Of a DNA stretch of 64,000 nucleotides, positions 37,947-47,800 are shown in pieces. Made by a program: the position numbers and the translations under genes. Below the pieces are notes generated by a model. The model did no database searches. It had not been told where the DNA came from and saw only the letters and a list, made by a program, of their open reading frames with translations. The stretch's first letter is position 1. Each line of letters opens with the position of its first letter. The stretch comes from Rhodothermia bacterium (GTDB taxonomy: Bacteria > Bacteroidota > Rhodothermia > Balneolales > Balneolaceae), in assembly GCA_030427885.1 (NCBI GenBank), contig JAUICM010000002.1, positions 186,001 to 250,000 of the forward strand. Direction: 5' to 3'.

Positions 37947-40187
37947 TCACCCCGAACTCATCGTTTCTTTGGGGATAAGAACTTCCCCAAATGAGATCTC
38001 CTGTCCGGCCAGTACAAAAACTGAGGTAGGCATGTCCCTCGTTAAATCAAGCATCGACTCATAATAGCCGGTAAAATTCTCGTCCGGGGTAGCCATGCCA
38101 AGCATCACCATATCTGCATCTGAGGATCCTCTCCTGAATATCTCCGGAAACGGTTCTCCATTTGATGGGATCACATCCACTTCCGCATCAAAACGGATCT
38201 GATCAATGATAGACCTCATATTCATTTCGATCTCGGATAAGGCCTCTTTCTTATTTACTACAATCTTAAGGTGGATCTCAGCTCCTTTCCATGTCAGACT
38301 ATTCTGAAGCATATACACCAGGATCATCATCAAGCCTCCGTTTCCTTTAAATCCGCCCCACCACACATCAATGCGCTTTTTGTCCTTCTTTCTGATGGAA
38401 TCCGGCTCCTCGCTTTCACCACCGTGAATGAGCACCACATTACGCTGCATTTCATAAAAACTACGGATCATTCCACAGTATTTATCCCTGATATCAGCGT
38501 TCTCACTTCCCCCCATTATAATGGTGTTTGGCACTAACTTCCCAAGTCCGTAAGCCTCAACCAGATTTACAGACCCTTCGAAAGGATCCTTGCTCGAAAC
38601 CACTCTGACCAAGGCCTCTACTGCCCTTTTTTTTAGAAAATTCCCTATCTCTTCTTCCATCCGGTCCAGGCGTTGACGGTTCGCATCTTTCCCGGTGAAA
38701 ACGGTGGCTACACTCAATATCCCACGGTTGTGAGTAAGTGAATTGGCAAAGTCTATGAGGTGCCATCGGCGCCCCGGTGATCCCGATAACACAAGTGGCT
38801 GAGGCCGCCAGGTCTTTGGTTCATACTCATCGCTTACTTTAAGGAGAGTTTCTCTGATCACGGCCATCAGAAGACCACTTTTCACATTCCCCCAAACAGA
38901 AGTAAGCTCCCGGCGTTCGAGCCAGAAAAAGATCACACCTACAAAGATCAAAGCTATTAAAGTAGCGGTAAGATTGATAAGGAACATCACAGCAAAACAG
39001 CCTAGTGCTCCAATCAGTGAGATACTCCAGTGCACTTTAAATATTGGCCGAAATGATGGACTGTCCAGAAGTTTTTCGATTCCGGCGGCCAGATTGATCA
39101 CCCCATAGGTCGTCAAAAAGAACATTGATAAAACGGGTGCGATCAGGTTCAGGTCTCCAAACCAAACCGCTACCAGGGCTACGATCATCGTGAAAAAAGT
39201 CCCAAGACGGGGTTCTTCATCACTTCCGCTTCCCGACCCCAGCCATGACAGCCAACCTGGAAGTATCTTATCCTTAGCCAAAGCCTGAAGCACCCGGGGC
39301 CCTCCTAAAATGGAGCCAACTGCACTCGACAAAGTTGCTCCCCACACACCTAAAAGAATAGCATCTCCCCAGAATGCAATTTTCCGCATGATGAGAGGAT
39401 CCGAGATCAACTCATAGGGAGTGGCTCTTGTATAAAGTATAATGACCAGGCCCATGTAGATCACATAGCCCGTGCCTATTGCCGCGAATGTACCCGTCGG
39501 AATGGATTTCGTTGGATTCTTAAGGTCACCCGACATATTCACTCCGGCCATGATTCCTGTCACCGCCGGGAAGAATACTGCAAATACTGCCCAAAATGGC
39601 TCTTTAGGCGGTAGTTCTGCCAGATCCTGAACTGATGAGGGTTCCACAGGACTGCCAAACACCAATGAAATAAGAGACAAAGCGATCGCTAACATGATCA
39701 CATACTGAGTCCGGATGGCTGCTTTAGCTGAGATAAGCGCCAGTCCTGTGACAGCAACTGTAGTGATCACCCCTACCCATTTAACATCCAGATCCGGAAA
39801 AACTCCCACCACACTCTCAGCAAAACCTACCACATACAAAGCTACCGAAAGTGCCAGCGCAATATATAATGGAATTCCAATTGCGCCACCCGATTCAATT
39901 CCCAGGGAACGACTGATCATGTAATAAGCACCACCGATTCTAACCCGCTGATCTGTGGCTATGGCCGCAACGGATAATCCCGTCAGAAAAGTAATGGACG
40001 TAGCCAGGGTAACAATCAACAAGCTCCCAAGCAGTCCCACATTTCCAACAACCCAGCCAAATCGCAGGTACATGATCACGCCGAGGATCGTCAGGATTGA
40101 CGGAGTATATACTCCTCCAAAAGTGCCGAGGCCACCTTCTTTGGCCGCGATGGTATATTCCGGTTTAGAGGAGATCTTTCGTTTCAA
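37947..40187 (-). CDS. SLC12-like cation-chloride cotransporter (APC superfamily)
   Basis: A 746-residue transporter with about 12 membrane helices in the first 430 residues. The opening GTFGGVYTPSILTILGVIMY is characteristic of the Na-K-2Cl/K-Cl cotransporter branch of the amino acid-polyamine-cation superfamily. Further family features are the RIGGAYYMISRSLG segment and FFPAVTGIMAGVNMSG. The C-terminal 300 residues are cytoplasmic and include an SLC12-type domain followed by a universal-stress-like part (about 640-735). No usable ATG is present; an upstream in-frame stop leaves TTG at 40187 as the start. It probably moves K, Na and Cl during osmotic adjustment, fitting a halophile. It stands alone. 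Confidence 0.85.
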   Translation of the reverse strand: MKRKISSKPEYTIAAKEGGLGTFGGVYTPSILTILGVIMYLRFGWVVGNVGLLGSLLIVTLATSITFLTGLSVAAIATDQRVRIGGAYYMISRSLGIESGGAIGIPLYIALALSVALYVVGFAESVVGVFPDLDVKWVGVITTVAVTGLALISAKAAIRTQYVIMLAIALSLISLVFGSPVEPSSVQDLAELPPKEPFWAVFAVFFPAVTGIMAGVNMSGDLKNPTKSIPTGTFAAIGTGYVIYMGLVIILYTRATPYELISDPLIMRKIAFWGDAILLGVWGATLSSAVGSILGGPRVLQALAKDKILPGWLSWLGSGSGSDEEPRLGTFFTMIVALVAVWFGDLNLIAPVLSMFFLTTYGVINLAAGIEKLLDSPSFRPIFKVHWSISLIGALGCFAVMFLINLTATLIALIFVGVIFFWLERRELTSVWGNVKSGLLMAVIRETLLKVSDEYEPKTWRPQPLVLSGSPGRRWHLIDFANSLTHNRGILSVATVFTGKDANRQRLDRMEEEIGNFLKKRAVEALVRVVSSKDPFEGSVNLVEAYGLGKLVPNTIIMGGSENADIRDKYCGMIRSFYEMQRNVVLIHGGESEEPDSIRKKDKKRIDVWWGGFKGNGGLMMILVYMLQNSLTWKGAEIHLKIVVNKKEALSEIEMNMRSIIDQIRFDAEVDVIPSNGEPFPEIFRRGSSDADMVMLGMATPDENFTGYYESMLDLTRDMPTSVFVLAGQEISFGEVLIPKETMSSG

Positions 40188-40304
40188 GCAATTCTCGTAT
40201 TCATTGGCTCAGATGATACTAAGCAATAACCTCAGCCCCAAACTGAAAGAAGAGTTTTATGTTGGGATATACGAACATTTACAGGTCCAAGTGGAAGCTT
40301 GCTT

Positions 40305-40634
40305 TTAGGTGGGGGAATAAAACTTTCCTTTGAAACATAAAATTGTAGAACTCAAGATTCCATAAGTAGCTAACCCAATGATGTGTACATATAATTCACC
40401 AAATAAAAATTTGCCGAGAAGTCTCAAATCGAATGCATTGTAAATATTGAAATTCCGAAGATATATTTCATATGCGTAGTAAAACATAAGTATATAGCAC
40501 ACTAATAATAAAATGTTATTAGAAACTATCCCCCAAAAAATGAGCTTTTTACTTTTAGTAAAAAGTAATCCAACTAGTACAATGCTTAAAACTATAAGCG
40601 GGATAAACCGAAAAGAAAATTCAAATGATTCCAT
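40305..40634 (-). CDS. Small membrane protein of unknown function
   Basis: A 109-residue protein dominated by hydrophobic segments (three or four helices, about 7-27, 31-55 and 78-102). It starts with ATG and has no recognisable domain. It lies on the chromosomal side of the tRNA scar, downstream of the tRNA terminator. A+T content is visibly higher than in the transporter gene next to it. It may be real but rests on length and composition alone. Confidence 0.5.
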   Translation of the reverse strand: MESFEFSFRFIPLIVLSIVLVGLLFTKSKKLIFWGIVSNNILLLVCYILMFYYAYEIYLRNFNIYNAFDLRLLGKFLFGELYVHIIGLATYGILSSTILCFKGKFYSPT

Positions 40635-40680
40635 GTAATACCTTATTCGCTGCTAAATAATAAAAGGCATTTAATTTAAT

Positions 40681-40721
40681 AAAAACAAAAAACCCACACC
40701 GGCCAGTGACCAATGTGGGTT
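40681..40721 (-). terminator. Terminator of the (now split) tRNA-Met transcript
   Basis: On the minus strand AACCCACA (40714-40721) pairs with TGTGGGTT (40691-40698), followed by TTTTTTGTTTTT. It lies about 33 bases after the 3' end of the tRNA fragment and matches the expected terminator of the original tRNA transcript. Confidence 0.85.
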
Positions 40722-40753
40722 TGTAATTTGTAGCTTGCCTTTAGACAAAAAAG

Positions 40754-40796
40754 TGGGCCCAGAGGGACTTGAACCCCCGACCAATCGATTATGAGT
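40754..40796 (-). other. attR-like scar: 3' half of tRNA-Met(CAT)
   Basis: On the minus strand this reads ACTCATAATCGAT, then a variable loop, GGGGGTTCAAGTCCCTC (T arm) and TGGGCCC plus A (acceptor strand and discriminator; CCA not encoded). That is the anticodon loop with CAT, the 3' anticodon stem, the T arm and the acceptor 3' strand of an elongator tRNA-Met. The 5' half is missing: the preceding CTCC cannot pair with the anticodon stem, and no GGGCCCA lies upstream. The break falls in the anticodon loop, the usual crossover site of tyrosine recombinases. In such insertions the displaced 3' fragment marks the far end (attR), so the element should lie at higher coordinates. Confidence 0.85.
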
Positions 40797-40896
40797 GGAG
40801 TGATTTATTATGTAATAAAATGCATAGAGGCATTATTTAAACTTTGTGTACCCCAAAATGAACCCCTTTATTGCATCATCAGTGAACACTTTTAAC
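40797..40896. other. Element-side flank of the tRNA scar with repeated ACCCC motifs
   Basis: Between the tRNA fragment and the gspF stop lie GTACCCC and GAACCCC, ten bases apart within TTTGTGTACCCCAAAATGAACCCC. Short repeats like this resemble arm-type integrase binding sites, but two copies are too few to be sure. No gene is visible here. Confidence 0.35.
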
Positions 40897-42015
40897 CTAC
40901 CCCACCACATTGACCATCTCAAAAATGGGCAAATATAAAGCGATAATAATCGCTCCTATGATCAAACCAATAAATACAATCAGGACAGGTTCAATCACTG
41001 AGGTGAGTCCCTCGACCATGATATCCACTTCTTCTTCATAGAGTGTGGCTACCTGGTCCAGCATTTCGTCCAGGCTGGCTGTTTCTTCTCCAACACTGAT
41101 CATTTGTGTTACCATTATGGGAAAGATCAGACTTTTGTCCAGGGATTTATTGAGACTTTTCCCCTTTCTGATCGAAGAGACCATTTGCTGAACCTCATCT
41201 TCCAGGATCAGATTATTGGATGATTTCTTTAACACATTCAGAGACTCAGAAAGTGTAACTCCACTGTGTAGTAGAGTTGAAAGGGTACTGGTAAACTGGC
41301 TGACAAGGCCTTTGGAATACATTGCACCGAAATATGGGATCTTAAGTTTGAGTTTATCCACCATTCTCCTGCCCCGATCACTTTTCAGAAAGTAATTCAA
41401 TCCAAAACCTGCAATAATCAACCCCATCAGAATGAACAAAATATTCGTGGTAAGGAACTCACTGATATTCAGAATGATCATGGTCGGACCTGGTAGATCT
41501 GCTTCAAAATCCCGATACATATCGACAAACGTGGGCACCACAAAAACTAACAGAAAACTAACTGCTGTTATAGCAACACCAACAATAATTCCAGGATAGA
41601 CCAAAGCCATTTTCACTTTCTGTTTTAGTTTATAGGCCTTTTCCTTGTAAGCAGACAAACGTAGCAATACTTCATCCAACACACCTGAAACTTCCCCCAC
41701 TTCCGCCAACTGTATCGAAATAGAATCAAACACCTGAGAATATCCACCGAGCGCTTTGGAGAGGCTCTTCCCTTTGCTCACCTGCTTTTTGATATCAGAT
41801 ATGATCTCTTTTAGTCTCTTATGGCTGGCTTGCTGAACTGAGGTCTCTAATGCTTTTACCAGCGGAAGTTTCGCTTTCAACATTACTGCCAGATTTCTGA
41901 GAAACTCGATCACTTCTTTTTCCGGGACTTCTTTTATAAAAGGAAGTTTGATCTCTTTTGACAGAAGTCCTTTTGATTTCTGTGGTTTTTGTAAGGTATG
42001 AGGAAGATTTGCCAC
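40897..42015 (-). CDS. gspF: Type II secretion/type IV pilus inner-membrane platform protein (GspF/PilC family)
   Basis: A 372-residue platform protein starting with GTG at 42015. This codon is preceded at good spacing by AAGGA and overlaps the previous stop by one base (TAGTG); the longer frame's TTG at 42045 would lie well inside that gene. Two GspF domains are seen (about 40-165 with GEVSGVLDEVLLRLSAY, and 245-365 with SVGEETASLDEMLDQVA). Three membrane helices are clear (about 135-160, 185-210 and 338-360). The protein couples the GspE ATPase to pseudopilin assembly. It is the last gene of the split secretion operon and lies about 100 bases from the tRNA scar, 15 kb away from gspE. Confidence 0.92.
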   Translation of the reverse strand: MANLPHTLQKPQKSKGLLSKEIKLPFIKEVPEKEVIEFLRNLAVMLKAKLPLVKALETSVQQASHKRLKEIISDIKKQVSKGKSLSKALGGYSQVFDSISIQLAEVGEVSGVLDEVLLRLSAYKEKAYKLKQKVKMALVYPGIIVGVAITAVSFLLVFVVPTFVDMYRDFEADLPGPTMIILNISEFLTTNILFILMGLIIAGFGLNYFLKSDRGRRMVDKLKLKIPYFGAMYSKGLVSQFTSTLSTLLHSGVTLSESLNVLKKSSNNLILEDEVQQMVSSIRKGKSLNKSLDKSLIFPIMVTQMISVGEETASLDEMLDQVATLYEEEVDIMVEGLTSVIEPVLIVFIGLIIGAIIIALYLPIFEMVNVVG

Positions 42016-42491
42016 TAGGGTTTCCTTGACTTCAGAGGTTCCCAAAGGACTGGTTTCCTTGGATTCAGTTTAAACGAAAGAGACAGTTTCCTGGTCTCAG
42101 CTACTTGATATAACTCCCAGTTGATTAGTCGCTGTTCAATAAGTTTATCTGACCATTGAATAATTGAACTGTCCACCTGATATACATTCATCTCTTTACC
42201 ATTCAGCTTTAAATTCCCCATACCCCATTCATAGATTTGTGAAGTATCTTTTAATCGAGAGACTGAGAATGAGGTATCGTCCACGGAAAACTTCTCTGCT
42301 CGTATTAGATCCCTGTATATTTTTTCAGATAGAACCTGGTAATTATTATATGCTTTGATATTACCACTCCAGCTATTCATTTGACGGCTTACAAAAACAA
42401 ACACTGAGCCTGTAACTCCCAAAACAATAGACACAATAGTCAGAGCAATCAAGAGCTCAGCGATCGTATATCCCTCTTCTCCTTTGATCAT
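42015..42491 (-). CDS. Minor pseudopilin, GspJ/PilW-like
   Basis: A 158-residue prepilin-like protein. The N-terminal class III signal is cut after Gly7 (EEG/YTIAELLIAL), leaving Glu at +5 as required, followed by a 20-residue hydrophobic helix. The rest is a small beta-rich head. Its size and position between a GspI/PilV-like and a GspF gene suggest the GspJ/PilW role in the tip complex. It overlaps the previous gene by 4 bases and the next by 1. Confidence 0.8.
   Translation of the reverse strand: MIKGEEGYTIAELLIALTIVSIVLGVTGSVFVFVSRQMNSWSGNIKAYNNYQVLSEKIYRDLIRAEKFSVDDTSFSVSRLKDTSQIYEWGMGNLKLNGKEMNVYQVDSSIIQWSDKLIEQRLINWELYQVAETRKLSLSFKLNPRKPVLWEPLKSRKP
42016..42027 (-). promoter_or_regulatory. 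Ribosome binding site that fixes the gspF start
   Basis: AAGGA lies 7 bases before the GTG at 42015, inside the last codons of the upstream pseudopilin gene, and the stop and start overlap as TAGTG. This supports the shorter gspF start. Confidence 0.75.
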
Positions 42492-42853
42492 TCTTTATAC
42501 CATAATCTTGAAGTCTGAAGTGTAATGACCGGAGCCTTAGTGGTGTCTGATTTGAATACCTTAACCGTTATCTCCCTGAATGAGTCATCTTTTAATACAT
42601 TTCTCATTACCCACCACCGATTTCCAACCCGAGTAATTGATGAAGAATCGTTTTCAGTTGCAAGTACGTACTCCATTTCATTCCTGGCAAGATTAAAACT
42701 TTCCATTTTATCCCGAGCTAACCGGTTATTTGCAGCAAATGTAAGTACCAAAGCAGAGGGTACCAGTACCGATAACAAAATAGCTAATGCAACTAATGAC
42801 TCCACTAAAGAATACCCACCTTCGTTAGTCGATATTTCATTCGCTAATTTCAT
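42488..42853 (-). CDS. Minor pseudopilin, GspI/PilV-like
   Basis: A 121-residue prepilin with a leader cut after Gly13 (EGG/YSLVESLVAL, Glu at +5) and a hydrophobic helix. The short head contains LARNEMEYVLA, as in GspI/PilV proteins, where AR.... follows the helix. It overlaps the neighbouring genes by 4 and 17 bases, a translationally coupled set. Confidence 0.8.
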   Translation of the reverse strand: MKLANEISTNEGGYSLVESLVALAILLSVLVPSALVLTFAANNRLARDKMESFNLARNEMEYVLATENDSSSITRVGNRWWVMRNVLKDDSFREITVKVFKSDTTKAPVITLQTSRLWYKE

Positions 42854-44183
42854 ACCAGTCCAGAATAGTATATTTAGCAGAATCAGTAAAGCCGATTGGA
42901 AGTATAAAATTTTCAGGGCGTTGGCTAACGTCTATAGTTACATCTTTTAGCCAGTTAACGTATGTGGTTGGTGACTCATAAAAATAAAACTGATAGGTCA
43001 TTGCAGTTCCGAGAATCTTACCACTCAGCTCTGTTTGGCCATTGTTATAGATACTTCCTCTAACTATTGCGTTGGTATCTATTTTCACTTTAAGAAATTC
43101 CTGAGTAAAACCCGAAGGCCGAAACGGATACACAACAGTTCCATCTATAACTGCATCACCTGTTATATTGATTACTTCTTTAGCTCCTCCTTCATAGGTT
43201 TCCTGAGATGAAAATACTAAGCTCGGGTATTCCAGATAAGCATTATCCCTTACAACGATATTTCCTTCAGAAAGGGCCTGGGTACTTACCGATACTCCAC
43301 CCCCGATCTGAAGTGATTTACCCGCATATAGAAGAATATTTTTACCCGTTACAGATCCACCAACCAATAATGTATCAGAAACGATGATTTTGGTGAACGG
43401 TTTGAAGGTGTAATTCCCATTTATTGTAAAATTTCCGTCTACAATGATCACCAGATCCATAGGCATGGTAACAATATTTCTCTCAATCCATTCTGTATCT
43501 TCTTCATAGTACAGGGTGTCTCCCGTTTTCAGGTTTTTTGTTACTTCTCCCCGGTAGTTGGTCATAAAACGCCTGATCTGAGGACTTGACCTTATATTCT
43601 TAAACTGGTCAAACTGAAGATGAAAAATTTCTGTTGAAAACTCCGGGAAAGTGGTATCTGCATCAAAATGTCTTTGATCTCCTGAAAAATTCCCCCGAAA
43701 TGGTATTCCTTTAAAACCAGACTCCCGGATACCTTCCCCGTAGGTGAATATATTTCCATTAAGCAGTGTAGTTCCTGTTAAGGTAATGTTGGATGTTGAA
43801 TCTCCAAGCAGTACCGCACTTTTATACAAACCTCCGGATTTATCCCCTGTTAACACCCGAACCTTTCGGTTCCGGCCTGATACTGAACTTTCGGAAGTAA
43901 TATCCCAAAATCCACCAAAGGGTTTAACGGTTAGCGAGTTTTCTGCATCTATCTTGTAAATTCCTTCATGAACAGACGCTGTATTCTTGCGAAGAAATTT
44001 ATAGATATTTGCTTCTGCCTGGTACAGCGCTTTGGTAGAATTAACATCCCGCTGCATAAATTTCATTTGAACCCTGATCCCCAGGAAAATACCTCCAATC
44101 AGTAACAGTATGATTGTGGAAATAACAAGCACAGTAGAGAGTGCTGAGCCATGCTCTTTTGATATTATTGATCTGACTGACAT
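42837..44183 (-). CDS. PilX/GspK-like pilus assembly protein with large beta-rich head
   Basis: A 448-residue protein; the ATG at 44183 is preferred over the TTG at 44252. A basic start and HGSALSTVLV plus a hydrophobic helix (about 10-38) replace the canonical leader and lack Glu at +5, as in GspK/PilX-type proteins. A QAEANIYKFL segment follows. The remaining 390 residues are beta-rich with serial short strands (INGNYTF, KIIVSDTLLVGGSV, NILLYAG, GDAVIDG), which looks like a right-handed beta-helix and is unusual for this family. It is the first gene after the Rhs/immunity insertion and overlaps the next gene. Confidence 0.65.
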   Translation of the reverse strand: MSVRSIISKEHGSALSTVLVISTIILLLIGGIFLGIRVQMKFMQRDVNSTKALYQAEANIYKFLRKNTASVHEGIYKIDAENSLTVKPFGGFWDITSESSVSGRNRKVRVLTGDKSGGLYKSAVLLGDSTSNITLTGTTLLNGNIFTYGEGIRESGFKGIPFRGNFSGDQRHFDADTTFPEFSTEIFHLQFDQFKNIRSSPQIRRFMTNYRGEVTKNLKTGDTLYYEEDTEWIERNIVTMPMDLVIIVDGNFTINGNYTFKPFTKIIVSDTLLVGGSVTGKNILLYAGKSLQIGGGVSVSTQALSEGNIVVRDNAYLEYPSLVFSSQETYEGGAKEVINITGDAVIDGTVVYPFRPSGFTQEFLKVKIDTNAIVRGSIYNNGQTELSGKILGTAMTYQFYFYESPTTYVNWLKDVTIDVSQRPENFILPIGFTDSAKYTILDWYEISE

Positions 44184-44463
44184 CGTTGAAAATACAAAAA
44201 TGCACCCCTTATTAAGAACATATTTATCAGGTACTTTTGGTGTAAAGGTCAACTAACCTGGATTGTTCTACGACCTGTATATCGCATCATCTTTGGTCTC
44301 GTTTTAACTATGAGAGAGGCTTCCCAGCCCTAGGCTAAAACCAAATTCTCTTAATTATTTACAACAGGGTGTATTTTTTAGGCAGAGCCTCAGGAAGTAT
44401 TCCGTAGCAGAGCTAGGCGACTAACTAGAAGAAGAGACTCTCTTAGTTCATCAGCTTAGAAAT
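44184..44463. other. Intergenic gap between immunity gene and pilX-like gene
   Basis: 280 bases without a gene. It holds only short hairpins (AGGC-AGA-GCCT near 44381; GGCT-TCCC-AGCC near 44321), neither with a U-tract. It probably marks the far boundary of the inserted Rhs pair and should hold any promoter for the downstream pseudopilin/gspF genes, but none is recognisable. Confidence 0.4.
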
Positions 44464-44889
44464 TTAAACTCCTACCAAAGGATATTGACTCATATTACCC
44501 TTGAGGTCCTTATAAAATTTTTCCAAAGAAAGAATATCGGTACTAAATTGAAATTCAAGTTTTCCACTCGTTTCAATGACGGCTACACCTTTTATTAGGA
44601 TAACCCCACTTTTTTGATTCTGTAAAAACAAATAAATTCCTTCTTCCATAGTCGTGAATTCTACTTTATCTATATCGTTATTATAAAAACTAACTAGTTT
44701 TTCTAAAAAAGCTTGGATTTCTTCAACTCTTATGTTTGTAGCATAAGCCACCTTTATTCCAAGTAACTCTAAATAAATCTCTGCTTTTAGCCAATTCCCA
44801 TCCCAATAGTCATTTGTATTAGGATTTTCCCTACCTAATATTTTAATTTTTAAAGTGGCATTCTCACCAACTAATTTAATTGTATCCAT
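44464..44889 (-). CDS. WapI-like immunity protein
   Basis: A 141-residue acidic cytoplasmic protein with no signal peptide. Its pattern of NDYWDGNWLKAEIYLELLGI, a helix (IRVEEIQAFLEKLVSFYNND) and a closing strand and helix (KLEFQFSTDILSLEKFYKDL) resembles the WapI family of immunity proteins found beside YD-repeat toxins. It lies 9 bases after the Rhs gene on the same strand, the standard place for the antidote. Base composition is clearly more AT-rich than the Rhs core. It should neutralise the C-terminal toxin domain of the Rhs protein. Confidence 0.72.
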   Translation of the reverse strand: MDTIKLVGENATLKIKILGRENPNTNDYWDGNWLKAEIYLELLGIKVAYATNIRVEEIQAFLEKLVSFYNNDIDKVEFTTMEEGIYLFLQNQKSGVILIKGVAVIETSGKLEFQFSTDILSLEKFYKDLKGNMSQYPLVGV

Positions 44890-44898
44890 AAATATCTT

Positions 44899-47800
44899 TT
44901 ATTGAGTTACTACTGTAATTATATCTCCAACAGTATTAGTAACAACCTTCAAATTATCTTTAAAAAATACTGTTGTTCCTTGTGTATTGCCCGGTATACT
45001 TCTTGTCGCATTATTTATGACATCTAAAACTACACTCGGAGAAATAACACCTCTTGATTGCATTTGATCTAATGCATGACCTGTAAATTTAACTCCATCA
45101 ATTACCTTCGGAACGTTTTTAGTTAACAACCTAATTGGTTGGCCAAGTCTTCCAACTGGAATTGCATACATACCAGCATTTAAAGCCGCTTCCCCAGGCT
45201 TTCCTTCCATCAAAGGAAGCATGACATCACCTACAGGCAGTTCTCTTGTTACCCCATATATCCCTTCTACTTTCTCCCCGTGGTCTTTTAAATCCTGTAA
45301 TATCGCATTGGCTGCCATCTTTCGTTCTTTCGGCTGGTCTTTTTGCGCCTCTTCGCTGAACTGACCTACATCTATTTTAAGGTTTACTTCGTCAGAGCTT
45401 GATAAAATAAAACCAATGAACTCGTTCAACTGGCACCACCAGTCCCCTTTTTCACACGGATCCATTCCGGTGGGATCGATAAAATTCACCGGGTTATTAA
45501 AAGAGTACGAATACGGAGACCATCCCGGATAGCTATCGTGATGTGGATCAATCTGTATGAACCCTCCTAGAATAGGATCGTAATTTCGGGCATTCATATA
45601 ATCAAGAGTAATACTTGCCTCATCATCTCTTTCATGCCCGGTAAATTTGTAATTATCTGTTGGGTTTGAGCTATTAGAAGATCTTCCCGGCATAACCATT
45701 CCAAAGGGGTAATAATCATCATAGCCATCCACATTCCCACTTTGGTCTACAGTGGTTCTCACGCTGCCTAAATGATCTTTTAAGAAGTAACGCCGCTGGC
45801 TGCCATCATAAGTCCCAATTATCCCTCCTGAAGGAGACATAATATTTACAAATGCCAAGTCACCATCTTCAAAGATCCCAATGGTCTGTCCACTGGCATC
45901 TCTTACATAATGAGTTTGCACTCCTCCTGCTACCTGCTTCTTCACCCGTTTTCCGGATCCATCATAGGCATATTGCAGGGTTGTTCCTCCTTTCAATAAT
46001 TGTGAAGGCAGATTCCTCCAATCGTACGCTGCTCCAGTTAGACCTTGCACTTCATTTGATTTCATATTCCCATTGGCATCGTAGCTTAGGTCAAGGTAAC
46101 CGAAATCACTCAGGTCCAGTATCTCAGTCACTTGGTTCCCGCTACTGATCGGTAAATCCAGATTTCCCACGTTATTATTATACGAACCACTCTGATTCTT
46201 TCTGGTAAGACCGGTCATATTTCCATTCTTATCATAGCTGTATGTTGCATCAAAGGCCGTGCTACTATATCCGCTACCAGAAAACCCTGCTGAAGTCAAC
46301 CGGTTGGCATTATCATACCCGTAACTGTAGGTCAAGGAGTTTGTATTAGCAGCTCCCGCCTGACGCCATAATTGTGAGCTTATGTTTCCATTATAGGAAT
46401 ACCCCAGATCCATTCCGAATTTATCTCCGGAGGAAATCGCTCCGTTATTGATCTTATCCAGCCAACCCTGAACCGTATAGGTATAATTCACAGTCTGAGC
46501 TGGAGTATTTCCGAGCAGCAATGTTTTTACCTGCCCATCAGCCAAATAGCTCGTGTATTCCGCTTCGGTTTGCCAGGTCGATCCATTGGTACTTGACTCT
46601 ATTTCTGCCAGGCGTCCGAGCCCATCGTAACTATACCGTTGGTAAAACTGTTCGCCACTTACTCCTCCCTGGAAATCAACCTGAGTCACCCGGCCTACTT
46701 CATCATACTCATATTCAATCGTTTTATGATACAGTCCAGGCGCATGTTGCACTACCCATTTTACCGCTCCCATCGAATTATAGGAATACCAGGTTTCACC
46801 CCAGCTGCTACTGGAAACACTCAGGTCCCGATATTCTATTTTAGATATCCTTCCTTTCATATTCACTGGAGATGGTACCAATCCACCTGAGTAAGCCTGA
46901 TCCCCGTCGTAATAGTACTTAGTATTTTCCTGGTTGTCCGAGGTCGGAAATGTTTGTGAATCCGGATTAGCGGCGCTAAAAGAAGTACCTGCACCCGAAT
47001 ACACTCCCTCTTCAATAACCCGATCCAGATCGTCATATTTTATGTAGCTATAAAACTCGTAGGCATCAAAAGAAAAGGTACCTTCAGTAAATAATGCAAA
47101 TTCACTCGGGTCTGATTCACCTACAAACTTGTAGGTACCAGCATCAACTTCTATAGTATGAACGGCAGAACCACCAGAAGAGCTAAAAGACTCGTCTAAA
47201 ATCAATTGCCCTGTTTGAATATGCCTTACCGAATAAGTATAGCCATCAAAAAAAAGATCATTTACCTCGAAATCTATGGTAAGTTTTCCGGGACCTGTTA
47301 CAATTAAAGTCTTCTCTAAATACGTTTCTTCTTCACTATCCAAACTGGTAGATAAATCGCTGCCACTTCCCATCTCTTTATGGTTGGGCTGTTGGGTAAA
47401 CCGTAACCGGCCTTTCTTATCATATTTATACTCTTCGGAATAGGTCTGATCGGGCAATTTTTTGGATGTAAGCTGTCCTAATGTGTTATAAGTATATGTG
47501 GTTGCAAGCGCCCTTGGGTCTTCCACACGCACCAGGTTACCCCTCAGATCATAGGCAAACTCCGTGACTAAATCTCCTCCAGTTGATCTGGAAAGTTGTC
47601 CATTTCCATTCATATCTACCCCACTTGCAATGGTCTGCCCCCATCCATCGGTATAGGTAATTGTTTTTTTACCATCCTGGTCCGTAGTAATGGTCTTACT
47701 GAGTTTGTTGGCAGACCAGGATTTTGCCGGTATTCCAGTCTGAGAGCTTGTTGCAAAAGTTTCGGCAGTATTTAACCCATAGGTTGTAGTATTTACATGC

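Noticed and set aside
40754-40830. A complete tRNA-Met gene
   Set aside because: The 5' half cannot be built from the bases upstream of the anticodon loop: there is no GGGCCCA, no D arm, and CTCC cannot pair with the 3' anticodon stem.
44184-44463. A degenerate gene or insertion sequence remnant in the gap after the immunity gene
   Set aside because: Only short unpaired hairpins are seen, without inverted terminal repeats or a recognisable coding remnant.
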